A stretch of 64,000 nt of DNA, taken from positions 20,727 to 84,726 of the forward strand of contig JAUIAV010000019.1 of assembly GCA_030425195.1 (NCBI GenBank), written 5' to 3'. The stretch comes from Gammaproteobacteria bacterium. Lineage in GTDB: Bacteria; Pseudomonadota; Gammaproteobacteria; Pseudomonadales; Azotimanducaceae. Below are positions 17,048-27,140 of this stretch, piece after piece. The position numbers were made by a program, and so were the translations under genes. Numbering within the stretch: the first letter of the stretch is position 1; every line of letters begins with the position of its first letter. The notes beneath the pieces are model-generated. The model saw nothing but the letters and a program-made list of their open reading frames with translations. It did no database searches and was not told where the DNA came from.

Positions 17048-17537
17048 GTGGCTGCTGATCTTCTTTCTGACCCCGATCGTCGAAATGTACCTGCTGATCG
17101 AAGTGGGTGGCTACATCGGCGCCTGGCCGACCATCGCCCTGGTGATGATCACTGCCGTGATCGGCGTTGCCCTGCTGAGAATCCAGGGCCTGTCCACCCT
17201 GACCCGGGGCGTGGGACGGCTCCAGGGCGGGGAGCTGCCGGCCAGGGAGATGGTGGAAGGGCTGCTCCTGGCGGTAGCCGGAGCCCTGCTGCTGACCCCG
17301 GGTTTCGTCACGGACGCTATCGGCTTCGTGCTGCTCACACCGCCGCTGCGGGGGGCAATTGCCGAGCGGGTGCTCGCCAGGGTTCAGGTGATGGAGGCCA
17401 CCGCAGGCATCTACCGGGGACCCGGCGCACCGCCGGGCCCGGATTCCGGCGGTTACCGCGGTGACGGGGCGCTCGAAGGCGAGTTCAGACGCCTCGATGA
17501 GGGTCCGGAGCGTGATTCGACGCAAAAGGACCCTTGA
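17046..17537 (+). CDS. fxsA: FxsA family inner-membrane protein
   Basis: A 163-residue membrane protein of the FxsA family, named for suppression of F exclusion of phage T7 when overproduced; its normal role is unclear. It begins MWLLIFFLTPIVEMYLLIEVG. It has the conserved GGYIGAWPTIALVM, ALLRIQGL, and LLLTPGFVTDAIGFVLLTPPLR blocks, with three or four membrane helices, then a Gly/Pro-rich cytoplasmic tail. It precedes groESL, as fxsA does in E. coli and many gammaproteobacteria. Confidence 0.95.
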   Translation: MWLLIFFLTPIVEMYLLIEVGGYIGAWPTIALVMITAVIGVALLRIQGLSTLTRGVGRLQGGELPAREMVEGLLLAVAGALLLTPGFVTDAIGFVLLTPPLRGAIAERVLARVQVMEATAGIYRGPGAPPGPDSGGYRGDGALEGEFRRLDEGPERDSTQKDP

Positions 17538-17630
17538 AATCCCCCGCACCATCCCCAGATAGACCGCTCGGAGCGTTCCGCGGCGGAGGTCCGGAACCTG
17601 TAACCCGATGTGTCTCCCTGTCGAGGCATC

Positions 17631-17658
17631 TTGCAACCGATGCCGGGATACATATCAT
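17631..17658 (+). promoter_or_regulatory. Probable groESL promoter
   Basis: TTGCAA at 17631-17636 and TATCAT at 17653-17658, with a 16-base spacer, form a reasonable vegetative-type promoter. It ends 14 bases before the CIRCE operator, the expected place for HrcA to block it. A heat-shock sigma promoter was not identified. Confidence 0.6.
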
Positions 17659-17672
17659 AGGCGGCCCCTGCA

Positions 17673-17699
17673 TTAGCACTCCCCAGACGAGAGTGCTAA
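17673..17699. promoter_or_regulatory. CIRCE operator (HrcA binding site)
   Basis: A perfect consensus CIRCE element, TTAGCACTC-N9-GAGTGCTAA. HrcA binds it and represses chaperone operons until heat stress. It lies 84 bases before the groES start and just after the predicted -10 box. Confidence 0.97.
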
Positions 17700-17783
17700 T
17701 GCGATCAGGGCAGCCCGGGTTCAGGACCTGCACAGGCCTCCGGCCGCTCTTATGAAAACCATCCATTTGGGAGAAAACAGGTA

Positions 17784-18074
17784 ATGAACATTCGACCCTT
17801 ACACGATCGTCTCGTCGTGCGCCGGTTGGAAGAGGAAACCACCAGCGCCGGCGGGATCGTTCTGCCCGATTCCGCGACCGAGAAGCCGTCGCAGGGCGAG
17901 GTGCTCGCAGTTGGTCCCGGCAAGACGCTCGACAACGGCGACGTGAAGCCCGTCGACGTGAAAGTGGGCGATAAGGTCATCTTCGGCCAGTACGGCGGCA
18001 GCACGGTCAAGCTCGACGGTGAAGAGCTTCTGATCCTGAACGAAAGTGAAATCTTCGGCGTGCTCGAAGGCTGA
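17784..18074 (+). CDS. groES: Co-chaperonin GroES
   Basis: A 96-residue GroES, the seven-subunit lid of the GroEL chamber. It starts [18 protein letters not shown], carries the mobile loop [23 protein letters not shown], and ends with the [18 protein letters not shown] strand. The ATG follows GGGAGAAAACAGGTA. It is 43 bases from groEL and in one operon under CIRCE control. Confidence 0.99.
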   Translation: MNIRPLHDRLVVRRLEEETTSAGGIVLPDSATEKPSQGEVLAVGPGKTLDNGDVKPVDVKVGDKVIFGQYGGSTVKLDGEELLILNESEIFGVLEG

Positions 18075-18114
18075 GCAGACAGCAAACGATTTCAAGCGAT
18101 TTAAAGAGGAATAA

Positions 18115-19761
<1,647 letters not shown>

Positions 19762-19772
19762 ATCAGGCCGCA

Positions 19773-19790
19773 CCCTCTCTCAAGAGAGGG
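19773..19790. other. Hairpin after groEL
   Basis: CCCTCTC-TCAA-GAGAGGG is a perfect 7-pair stem with a four-base loop just after the groEL stop and just before the T-tailed terminator. It may protect the 3' end of the mRNA. Confidence 0.5.
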
Positions 19791-19803
19791 ATGCCTCTCG
19801 AGA

Positions 19804-19834
19804 AAAGCCCTACCGATCCGGTGGGGCTTTTTTT
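19804..19834 (+). terminator. Rho-independent terminator of groESL
   Basis: AAAGCCCTACC pairs with GGTGGGGCTTT (one G-T pair) around a five-base loop. It is followed at once by a T run, giving a strong intrinsic terminator. Confidence 0.92.
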
Positions 19835-19947
19835 ATGGTCGGGAATGGCGCTATAGTCGCGCCGACGTGGCCCCGGACGCTTCAGGACGGCAGCAGGGGC
19901 TTGAGCTGAATTACAAACAAGAAAATTATTCAGTTGGGGAGACAACC

Positions 19948-20598
19948 ATGGATCAAGTGCTGATCGACTATCTGGCCCGATGGGCCCACTTTCTGTTCGG
20001 TATCACCTGGATCGGACTGCTTTACTATTTCAACTTCGTCCAGACCGAGTACTTCAAGGAAGCAGACGGCGATGCCCGCACCGACGCCTTCACCAAGCTG
20101 GTACCCCGGGCTCTCTGGTGGTTCCGCTGGGGAGCGGCATTCACCTTCCTGACCGGCCTGATCATGCTCGGCCTGCGAGGCGCGGGTGTGACGCTGGACA
20201 TCACCGTGGGCGCGGTTCTCGGCACCCTCATGTTCCTGAACGTCTGGCTCATCATCTGGCCGAATCAGAAGATCGTCATCGAATCGAACACCCAGGTGAA
20301 GGCAGGCGGCGAAGCACTCCCGGAAGCGGCGGGTGCGGCACCGAAAGCGGCGCTGGCCTCCCGGACCAACACCCTCTTCTCCATTCCCATGCTCTTCTTC
20401 ATGGGCTCGAGCGCGCACTATGCTCACGGTGGCCTCAATGGAAACACCACCGCGCTGATCGTGGCACTGGTGATCATTGCCGCTCTGGAGTTGAACGCCA
20501 TTTTCGGCAAGCAGGGCCCCATGACCACCGTTCGTGGCGTGATCCTGTCAGGACTGGCCCTGACGGCCGTGCTCTGGGCCGTGGTGGCCATGGTCTGA
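19948..20598 (+). CDS. PuuD-like (urate hydroxylase N-domain) membrane protein
   Basis: A 216-residue polytopic membrane protein with about six helices and conserved histidines (WAHFLFGITWIG at the start, SSAHYAHGG later). It matches the membrane domain of the PuuD/DUF989 urate hydroxylase family. The cytochrome c domain that PuuD of Agrobacterium-type bacteria carries at the C-terminus is absent, and no purine-catabolism genes are nearby. A urate oxidase activity should therefore not be assumed. ATG 19948 is preceded by GGGGAGA. It is monocistronic, between two terminators. Confidence 0.8.
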   Translation: MDQVLIDYLARWAHFLFGITWIGLLYYFNFVQTEYFKEADGDARTDAFTKLVPRALWWFRWGAAFTFLTGLIMLGLRGAGVTLDITVGAVLGTLMFLNVWLIIWPNQKIVIESNTQVKAGGEALPEAAGAAPKAALASRTNTLFSIPMLFFMGSSAHYAHGGLNGNTTALIVALVIIAALELNAIFGKQGPMTTVRGVILSGLALTAVLWAVVAMV

Positions 20599-20621
20599 GC
20601 CCGGTCCGCCAGACGACTCGG

Positions 20622-20646
20622 AAGGCCTGCCTGGAGCAGGCCTTTT
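20622..20646 (+). terminator. Rho-independent terminator
   Basis: AAGGCCTGC-CTGGA-GCAGGCCTT forms a 9-pair stem ending in TTTT. It closes the PuuD-like gene. Confidence 0.88.
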
Positions 20647-20677
20647 CATTTCCAGCTTCTTTATTTCCGGCTTCTTA

Positions 20678-20683
20678 TATAAT
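20678..20683 (+). promoter_or_regulatory. Consensus -10 box (TATAAT)
   Basis: A perfect TATAAT lies 61 bases before the next gene and just after a terminator. The matching -35 region (around 20655) is poor, so the promoter is inferred mainly from the -10 box and position. Confidence 0.5.
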
Positions 20684-20743
20684 CCGCGCGACAGAGGGTG
20701 CCGAACGAGCACCCGAGCGTGAACAAATGCAGGAATCCCCCAG

Positions 20744-21487
20744 ATGGCTGATCGTTCTCAATCGCTTTCCGCCAACCCGGACGACTCGGGTTACCGCCGC
20801 GGCGGCTCAGGCCGCCGTCGCTCCACCTCTTCAACCGGCAGCGGCGGTGGCCGCAGTCTCGGCGTCAACCTGGTGCTGGCCGTACTGGTGGCCGGTCTGA
20901 TGGTGGCCGGCTGGTTCATTGCCAACCAGCATCAGCTCCTGACTGCCGAGAAGAAGGCCCTGGATGCGGCAGAGAGCCGTATCGCCCTCATGGAAGAACG
21001 GCTGCGCATGACCGACGAGACCCTCATCGACTCCGAGAAGGACACCGAGCAGCAGATCGGCTTCTGGGAATCGGAAATCCGCAAGCTCTGGGCCGTGTCC
21101 AACGAGCGGAACAAGAAGTGGATCGAGGACAACAAGGCCGCTGTGGACAAGCTCACCAGGACGCTCGGCACCATCGAGGCGAGCAACCGGGAGCTGGGTA
21201 CGGCCATCGGCCGGCACGAGACCGCGTTCAAGCAGCAGCAGGCGATCATCGATCAGCTCACCAGCATGGAAATCTCCATTCAGCAGCTGGCGAACACCCA
21301 GCGGGACATCGTCGATAAAGTGAACAGCGCCAGCCAGAGCGTGGCTTCACTGAATTCAGGTCTGGCCAACCGGGTGCAGGAGAATGAGCAGGCGGTGGCG
21401 GCCATCGACGCTTATCGGGTGCAGGTGAACACTCGACTCGCCAATATAGAAAGAAAACTTGACGGATCAGGCGGCGCTTCACTCTGA
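20744..21487 (+). CDS. Single-pass membrane protein with long coiled coil, unknown
   Basis: A 247-residue protein of unknown function. Residues 1-38 are a Ser/Gly/Arg-rich cytoplasmic tail, about 39-60 form one membrane helix (LGVNLVLAVLVAGLMVAGW), and 65-245 are a nearly continuous coiled coil rich in Glu, Gln and Lys. Type II topology (coiled coil in the periplasm) is likely from the Arg-rich N-terminus. It could tether or space envelope complexes, but nothing specific can be assigned. It has its own promoter region and is followed by the HD-GYP gene after 184 bases. Confidence 0.8.
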   Translation: MADRSQSLSANPDDSGYRRGGSGRRRSTSSTGSGGGRSLGVNLVLAVLVAGLMVAGWFIANQHQLLTAEKKALDAAESRIALMEERLRMTDETLIDSEKDTEQQIGFWESEIRKLWAVSNERNKKWIEDNKAAVDKLTRTLGTIEASNRELGTAIGRHETAFKQQQAIIDQLTSMEISIQQLANTQRDIVDKVNSASQSVASLNSGLANRVQENEQAVAAIDAYRVQVNTRLANIERKLDGSGGASL

Positions 21488-21671
21488 TCCCCATCGCTCG
21501 GATACGCGTTGGCCTGCCGACGCGCGTCTGCCCGGTTGACCGCCGGTCGACTGATTGATTCATACCAGGGAGTTGATCCAGCGCTCACCTGAGTTGTGAC
21601 CCCTGTCCCCTCCCAGAAGGTAGGCGCGCGGCATACTGCGGTTCCTTCTTATCCGGATACTGACCGCAGCC

Positions 21672-23591
21672 ATGGCCTTCGACAACGACCTTCCGTCGTT
21701 CTGCATAGCCGCGAGCGCGCCCGAAGTGGCGGCTGCCGGCAGCGGCACCCCGGCCGAACGGCTTGCCCGGGTTGCCACCGCCCGTGGCTGGTCCGTGCGG
21801 ACCGTGGATGTGATCGCCCATGACGAGATCGACGAGACTGCCGGCCTGGTGCTGGTCGTGGATGCCGGTGCGGACAGCGTCCGCAGGGCTTTTCCCCATG
21901 CACTGCTGATCTCTGAATCCCATCAGCCCGGACTGGACCTGGTCTGCCCCGTCCAGGCGGACGACGCGGCACTGGCCACGCTCTTCTCTCATGCAGAGCA
22001 CCACTGGCGCCGGAATCTGAAGGTGATGGAGCTGTTCAGGGAAGTCGGCGCCGAGCGTCAGCGGATGGGCCAGCTCTCGGACATCGCGCTGTCCCTGTCC
22101 ACTCAGATGGACTATTCGGACCTGCTCGAGACCATCCTGCTCGAAGCCAGGCGTCTGGCGGGGTGCGACGCCGGCTCTCTGTACCTCCTGGATGAGTCCG
22201 AGGAAGAGCCCGCGCTCGTCTTCAAGCTGACCCAGAACGATTCCCGGGAGTTTCCGTTCACGGAGCAGCGGTTGCCGCTGACGGCGGAGTCACTGTCCGG
22301 CTACGTGGCTCTGACCGGCGAAGAACTCGATATCCCGGATGTCTACGAGCTGCCGCAGGATGCGCCGTACCGGTTCAACCGCAGCTTCGACGACCAGATG
22401 AACTACCGTTCCGTTTCCATGCTGGTTCTGCCCATGCGCGATCACCGGGGCAAGGTGGTCGGCGTGCTGCAGTTCATCAACCGCATGGATCCGGTCCTCG
22501 ATGCGCCGATCCCCTTCGGAGAAGAGCTCGTGGAGCTGCTGCGGGCCGTGGCGAGCCAGGCGGCGGTATCCATCCAGAAAAACCTGCTGATCCGGGATGT
22601 GAATCGGCTCTTTGAGAGCTTCGTTCAGGCATCGGTGAAGACCATTGAGCAGCGGGATCCGAGCACCAGCGGTCACTCGTTCCGGGTAGCGGACACCACG
22701 GTGGCGCTGCTCGAGTCGCTGCCCAAGTCGTCGTACTCCCGTTTCCGCTCTCTCACGTTCAGCGAAGAGCACATCAAGGAAGTCCGGTACGCGGCCTTGC
22801 TGCACGACTTCGGCAAGGTCGGCGTCCGCGAGAACATCCTGCTGAAGGCGAACAAGCTGACGGACGAACGTCTGGAGCTCATCCAGTACCGGATCGAGCT
22901 TCAGAAGGAACGGCTGCGCCGCCGTGCGGTCGAGCGGGAGCTCGAGCTTCTCCACCACAGTGCGGTGGACATCGAGGTCGCACGCCGCCGTGTGCACCGG
23001 GATCTTTCCCTGGAGCTCAGTCTGCTCGGGGATTTCGAGCAGATGGTGATGCGCGCCAACGAGCCTTCGGTGCTCGAAGAAGGTGTGGCCGCGGAGCTCA
23101 GGGAAATCAGGGACTACGCCTACCGTGAACTCGACGGTACGCTCAACGGTCTGATCACCGATGCGGACCTGCTGGCGCTGTCCGTGCGAAAGGGCAGTCT
23201 GACCCCGGACGAACGCAGGGAGATTCAGTCTCACGTCACGCACACCCGTGACTTCCTCTCCGTGCTGCCCTGGCCGCCGGAGCTTGCCGGCGTTCCGGAA
23301 ATTGCCGGCGCGCACCACGAAAAGCTGGATGGCAGCGGCTATCCGGAAGGGCTGGTGGGTGAGCAGATACCGCTGGCGAGCCGGGTGATGACCGTCTGTG
23401 ACATCTACGACGCGCTCACGGCCATGGATCGACCTTACAAGAAGGCCATGCCCATCGATCGAGCTCTGAACATCCTAGAGGACGAGGCGCGGCAGGGGCT
23501 GCTGGATATGGACATGGTGAACGTATTCATCGAAAGCCGCATCTTCGAGCGGACCCTGGCGGAAGAGCAGCGTCGTAAGACGGCCGTCTAG
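21672..23591 (+). CDS. GAF / HD-GYP cyclic-di-GMP phosphodiesterase
   Basis: A 639-residue signalling protein. An N-terminal region of about 115 residues resembles a degenerate receiver (LVLVVDAGAD). It is followed by a GAF domain (about 135-300, with CDAGSLYLLDE and VVGVLQFINR) and an HD-GYP domain. Metal and signature residues are H378-D379 (LLHDFGKVGV), HHE at 548-550 and DGSGYP up to P558, so the enzyme looks active. HD-GYP proteins hydrolyse cyclic-di-GMP to GMP or pGpG. The domain is unusually long because a helical insert of about 150 residues (RRRAVERELELLHH onward) separates HD from HHE. Its stop overlaps the convergent GspB-like gene by four bases. Confidence 0.93.
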   Translation: MAFDNDLPSFCIAASAPEVAAAGSGTPAERLARVATARGWSVRTVDVIAHDEIDETAGLVLVVDAGADSVRRAFPHALLISESHQPGLDLVCPVQADDAALATLFSHAEHHWRRNLKVMELFREVGAERQRMGQLSDIALSLSTQMDYSDLLETILLEARRLAGCDAGSLYLLDESEEEPALVFKLTQNDSREFPFTEQRLPLTAESLSGYVALTGEELDIPDVYELPQDAPYRFNRSFDDQMNYRSVSMLVLPMRDHRGKVVGVLQFINRMDPVLDAPIPFGEELVELLRAVASQAAVSIQKNLLIRDVNRLFESFVQASVKTIEQRDPSTSGHSFRVADTTVALLESLPKSSYSRFRSLTFSEEHIKEVRYAALLHDFGKVGVRENILLKANKLTDERLELIQYRIELQKERLRRRAVERELELLHHSAVDIEVARRRVHRDLSLELSLLGDFEQMVMRANEPSVLEEGVAAELREIRDYAYRELDGTLNGLITDADLLALSVRKGSLTPDERREIQSHVTHTRDFLSVLPWPPELAGVPEIAGAHHEKLDGSGYPEGLVGEQIPLASRVMTVCDIYDALTAMDRPYKKAMPIDRALNILEDEARQGLLDMDMVNVFIESRIFERTLAEEQRRKTAV

Positions 23592-24202
23592 TTCCACGCG
23601 TCGAGCACCGACACGCTGACCAGACGATTCTCGAAGATGAAGACCGCGCCATCCTCCGTGATCTCGTACAGCCGGACGTTCTCCAGCTGATCGCCTTCCT
23701 TCAGACGGACGCCGTTCACCACCACTGCCCGCAGATCGGAATCCTCCGCATAGATGTGCGTCGAGAACGCGAGGGAAGGAAACCTTCGCCGCTGTTCTCC
23801 GGAGAGGCTGTTGACGGACACGGGTGTCGGGTCCGGCGCTGATGCCGATACGGGAGCCCGGACGCTCTGGCGCTGTGCCGGTGTCGAGACGGGCGGAGGA
23901 GGCATCTGGCGGGTGGGAGCGTCGGTCCGCGTCCGCTGCGGTGCCGTCGTATCTGCCGTATCTGCGGGCGCCGTGCGTTCCACCCCCGCGGAAGCGGGCC
24001 CGGCGGCTGGCTCCGCTTCCGGCTCCGCGTCCGGGTAGAACAGCCACAGCAACACGGCCGCATTGGCGATGAGGGCCACCACCAGTCCGTAAGCCAGAAT
24101 CCGATTCCGGCGCTGATCGTGCTGAGCCAGGGCAAGGCTTGCCCGGGCTTCCGGGTCGCGGTCCGCCTCCGCCTTCTTCAGTGCGTCGAGGATGAACGAC
24201 AC
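23588..24202 (-). CDS. gspB: GspB-like protein (type II secretion accessory)
   Basis: A 204-residue inner-membrane protein that begins MSFILDALKKAEADR, the signature start of GspB/ExeB-type proteins. It has one membrane helix near 36-55, a Pro/Ala/Thr-rich periplasmic linker, and a C-terminal domain with FSTHIYAEDSDLRAVVVNGVRLKEGDQL, the PulB/GspB_C fold. With GspA it helps secretin (GspD) assembly through the cell wall in Aeromonas and Vibrio. It lies one base after the GspA gene on the same strand. No other type II secretion genes are in the window. Confidence 0.88.
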   Translation of the reverse strand: MSFILDALKKAEADRDPEARASLALAQHDQRRNRILAYGLVVALIANAAVLLWLFYPDAEPEAEPAAGPASAGVERTAPADTADTTAPQRTRTDAPTRQMPPPPVSTPAQRQSVRAPVSASAPDPTPVSVNSLSGEQRRRFPSLAFSTHIYAEDSDLRAVVVNGVRLKEGDQLENVRLYEITEDGAVFIFENRLVSVSVLDAWN

Positions 24203-24203
24203 G

Positions 24204-26105
24204 TCAGCCCGCCAGGCTCGGTTGCGGCAGGTTCAGCCGGTCCGCCAGCCGTATCCAGGTGGCGGGTCCGACGATGCCGTCCGGCGTCAGACCTTCCGAT
24301 GTCTGGAACTCCAGCACCGCCTCGTGCAGACCGTCGTCGAACAGATTGGGCGTCGGGCTTGGCAGGGGGCGTTCGATGAGCGAGGAAAGCTGCTGCCGGA
24401 GCCAGCCCACCGTCTCGTGTCTCTGACCCGCGCTGAGGTTGCCGTAGTAGCCGGGTGGAGTCTGCCAGAGGACCACGTACGCGCCCGCCCACTGATCCCG
24501 CAGTGCCCGCTGGGTGGTCTCGATGGTCTCCTCGCCGAGCCGCAGCAGCACGGTGGAGTCATTCATGCCGAGCAGAGCAGCGTGATAGGGACCAGGCTGC
24601 CCGTCCCAGAGCTCCAGAATCACAGGCAGATCCGTCTGGGCGATCTGGCTCCAGTCACCGCGCTCCGTCAGGCACTGCAGTCCCGCCGTGGGCGCGAAGT
24701 CGCAGGGTATCTGGCCGGTGCTCACGTCATCGTAGGTCACACCCCAGCGCTCGAAGACCGCGCCATAGGCGAGGCGCTGGTTGACGAAAGCACTGCCCGA
24801 TGGACGGGAGATTTCGCTCGCCGTCCGGGATGCCGCCTGAACAGCCGTGGGATTCAGCGTTGGCGTGGGTCGAACCGGCGATGGGGAGCGGCGAACGGTC
24901 TCAGCCTGCATGCGGGCATAGGTTGCCGGTGTGATCACCGCCTCTCCCTGTTCGTTCACTTCCGCCACATCACCGCCGGCGTCGACGGGATCGTCGGTAC
25001 GGGTCCCGGAAGCCCCGCTCTGGTCCACGGCGCTCAGGGCGGTGTCGGGCTGATTGCCCTGAACGGGATCCCGCGGCCGGGGTGTGGCAGCGACGATGGG
25101 CGGCTCTGCAGCCTGCCGGGTCGAAGGCGCGGAAGTGTCCGCCGCCGTGGCGGTCCCCGGCGTCGCCTGAGAGTCCTGGGAGGCCCGCGGGACCTCCTTC
25201 GGAACAACGTATCCGAGCGGTTTCAGAATGGCCCAGGCGGCTCCGGCAACGAAGACGGCGGTCGCAGCACCGATCCACCAGGCCCGGTAATCCGCACGGT
25301 TGCCCATCACCTCTTTTGCCGCCCGATTGACGATGTGCCCGGTGACCCGATGCCGGCCCAGCGTGTATGCACCCAGCAGAGCGCGGTCGGCGATGACGTT
25401 GATCAGACGCGGCGTGCCCCGGGACAGCGCATAGAGCCGCCTCAGTGCGCCCTGAGAGAATACGTGCGGGTTGCCGCCGGCACGACTCATCCGGTGCATC
25501 ACGTAGGCGTAGGTGTCCGCTCGATTGAGGCTGCCGAGGTGGTAACGGGCGGTGATCCGCTGTGCCAGCTGGCGCAGATCCTGCCGTTCGAGCATCTCCT
25601 TCAGCTCCGGCTGACCGATCAGGATGATGCGCATGAGCTTGCGGTCGTCGGTCTCCAGGTTGGTCAGCAGGCGCACCTGCTCTAGCACGGCCGGCGAGAG
25701 GTTCTGAGCCTCGTCGATGATCATCACCGTGCTGCGGCCGGCCCGGTGTGTTTCCAGCAGATGCCGTGTGATCAGATCCACGTACTGCTTCACGCTCGAG
25801 GTATGGTCCGCGTCGTAGACGATCCCCAGCTCGTCGCACAGCGAAGCGAGGAGCTCGCGGACCGTCAGACGGGGATTGAGGATGAAGGCCACGTCCAGAT
25901 CCGGGGGTGTCTGTTTGACCAGATTGCGCAGCAGCGTGGTCTTGCCGGTGCCCACCTCGCCCGTGACCATCACGAAGCCGCCGTGGCTGAATCCGTACAT
26001 CAGGTGAGCGAGGGCTTCCCGGTGGGCGCTGGACAGGTACAGAAAGCTGGGATCCGGCGCGATGGAGAAGGGCAGCTGATTCAGGTTGAAGTGCTTTTCG
26101 TACAT
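24204..26105 (-). CDS. gspA: GspA/ExeA-like AAA ATPase with peptidoglycan-binding domain
   Basis: A 633-residue protein beginning MYEKHFNLNQLPFSIAPDPSFLYLS, typical of ExeA/GspA. An N-terminal AAA ATPase (1-270) has Walker A GEVGTGKTT and Walker B MIIDEAQNL. A membrane helix lies near 275-295 (WWIGAATAVFVAGAAWAIL). A low-complexity linker and a peptidase-C39-like or unknown region follow, and the protein ends in a peptidoglycan-binding domain (VLEFQTSEGLTPDGIVGPATW). ExeAB opens the cell wall for secretin insertion. The 5' end overlaps the acyltransferase stop by one base, suggesting a three-gene operon. Confidence 0.93.
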   Translation of the reverse strand: MYEKHFNLNQLPFSIAPDPSFLYLSSAHREALAHLMYGFSHGGFVMVTGEVGTGKTTLLRNLVKQTPPDLDVAFILNPRLTVRELLASLCDELGIVYDADHTSSVKQYVDLITRHLLETHRAGRSTVMIIDEAQNLSPAVLEQVRLLTNLETDDRKLMRIILIGQPELKEMLERQDLRQLAQRITARYHLGSLNRADTYAYVMHRMSRAGGNPHVFSQGALRRLYALSRGTPRLINVIADRALLGAYTLGRHRVTGHIVNRAAKEVMGNRADYRAWWIGAATAVFVAGAAWAILKPLGYVVPKEVPRASQDSQATPGTATAADTSAPSTRQAAEPPIVAATPRPRDPVQGNQPDTALSAVDQSGASGTRTDDPVDAGGDVAEVNEQGEAVITPATYARMQAETVRRSPSPVRPTPTLNPTAVQAASRTASEISRPSGSAFVNQRLAYGAVFERWGVTYDDVSTGQIPCDFAPTAGLQCLTERGDWSQIAQTDLPVILELWDGQPGPYHAALLGMNDSTVLLRLGEETIETTQRALRDQWAGAYVVLWQTPPGYYGNLSAGQRHETVGWLRQQLSSLIERPLPSPTPNLFDDGLHEAVLEFQTSEGLTPDGIVGPATWIRLADRLNLPQPSLAG

Positions 26106-27007
26106 CAGTGCCGCGCTCCGGCGATCCGTGCCCGTTCCAGGCGTTCATCCTTGCGGGTCCACAGCGATTCCACCCAGTCGTTGACGGCCGCACGATGGTG
26201 TTCATCGTCGCTGGTGTCGGTGATCGCGGCCGGGATGTCCAGACAGGTGATGTGCATGGTCACCTGGGAGCAGCTTCCCTGCATGAAGTCCCAGAAGCTC
26301 GGAACCCCTTCCGGGTAGTTGATGGTTACGTCCACCACCTTGTCGAGCCGGTCGCTCAGGGCGGCGAGCACCTGAGAGACACCGCCGGTCTTGGGATTCA
26401 GCAGGTGCTGGAAGCGGGCAGGATCCTGAGCCTGGTACTTTTCGTCGGTGAACCGCGTGCCTTCGAGAAAATTCAGGGCCGTGGTCGGATGGTTTCTGAA
26501 TTTCTCGCAGGCTGTCCGGATCGCCTGCCGGTCCACTTCGAGCAGCGCCGGGTTGGCCTCGATCTTCTCCCGGCTCATGCGCCGGACGTAGGGGAAGTCG
26601 AGGGCCCACATGGCCTGCCCGAACACGGGAATCCACAGAAGCTGCCGTTTGGTGAAGAACTTCAGCGGCGGCAGTGCGTCGTAGAGCTCGGTCTGGAGCA
26701 TGAAAATATCGGTCCAGCTCTGATGATTGCTGACCACCAGGTACCAGCGGTCCCGGGAGAGTGCATCGTTGCCTTCCCAGGTGACCTCGACCCGGGCGAT
26801 CCCCAGGGTCCGGAATATGAAGCGATTGAACACCACCCAGCTGTCGATCACCAGGTCCATCCACCGGGCCAGCCGCGACTCCGCCCGTTCGAGGCCGAGG
26901 ACGTGCAGAATCGCGCGCAGCAGCGTCATGAAGAACAGCGGAATGCTGTTGATGATCAGGTTGCTCACCACGAGCGTCGTTGAGAGGATGCCGATGATCA
27001 GACGCAT
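26105..27007 (-). CDS. 1-acylglycerol-3-phosphate acyltransferase-like (PlsC/YihG family)
   Basis: A 300-residue membrane acyltransferase of the LPLAT family. It starts with a membrane helix (MRLIIGILSTTLVVSNLIIN). The catalytic HX4D motif is H95-D100 (SNHQSWTD), and the substrate-binding motif is EGTR near residue 182 (NFLEGTRFT). The arrangement matches E. coli YihG and related AcylT proteins that transfer a fatty acyl chain to lysophosphatidic acid or a similar acceptor. It is first in the apparent operon with gspA and gspB. Confidence 0.9.
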   Translation of the reverse strand: MRLIIGILSTTLVVSNLIINSIPLFFMTLLRAILHVLGLERAESRLARWMDLVIDSWVVFNRFIFRTLGIARVEVTWEGNDALSRDRWYLVVSNHQSWTDIFMLQTELYDALPPLKFFTKRQLLWIPVFGQAMWALDFPYVRRMSREKIEANPALLEVDRQAIRTACEKFRNHPTTALNFLEGTRFTDEKYQAQDPARFQHLLNPKTGGVSQVLAALSDRLDKVVDVTINYPEGVPSFWDFMQGSCSQVTMHITCLDIPAAITDTSDDEHHRAAVNDWVESLWTRKDERLERARIAGARH

Positions 27008-27140
27008 GGGCGTGAATTCAGGAGTCTCTGACCGATTTTCAGGTGATGAGAGTGTATCGCGTCCGCCAGTGCAAGGCGCAGGTTGAATCGTTTACATTGG
27101 CGGGTCCCGCTACCCCCTGAAGAGCACTGAGCAATCGAGC

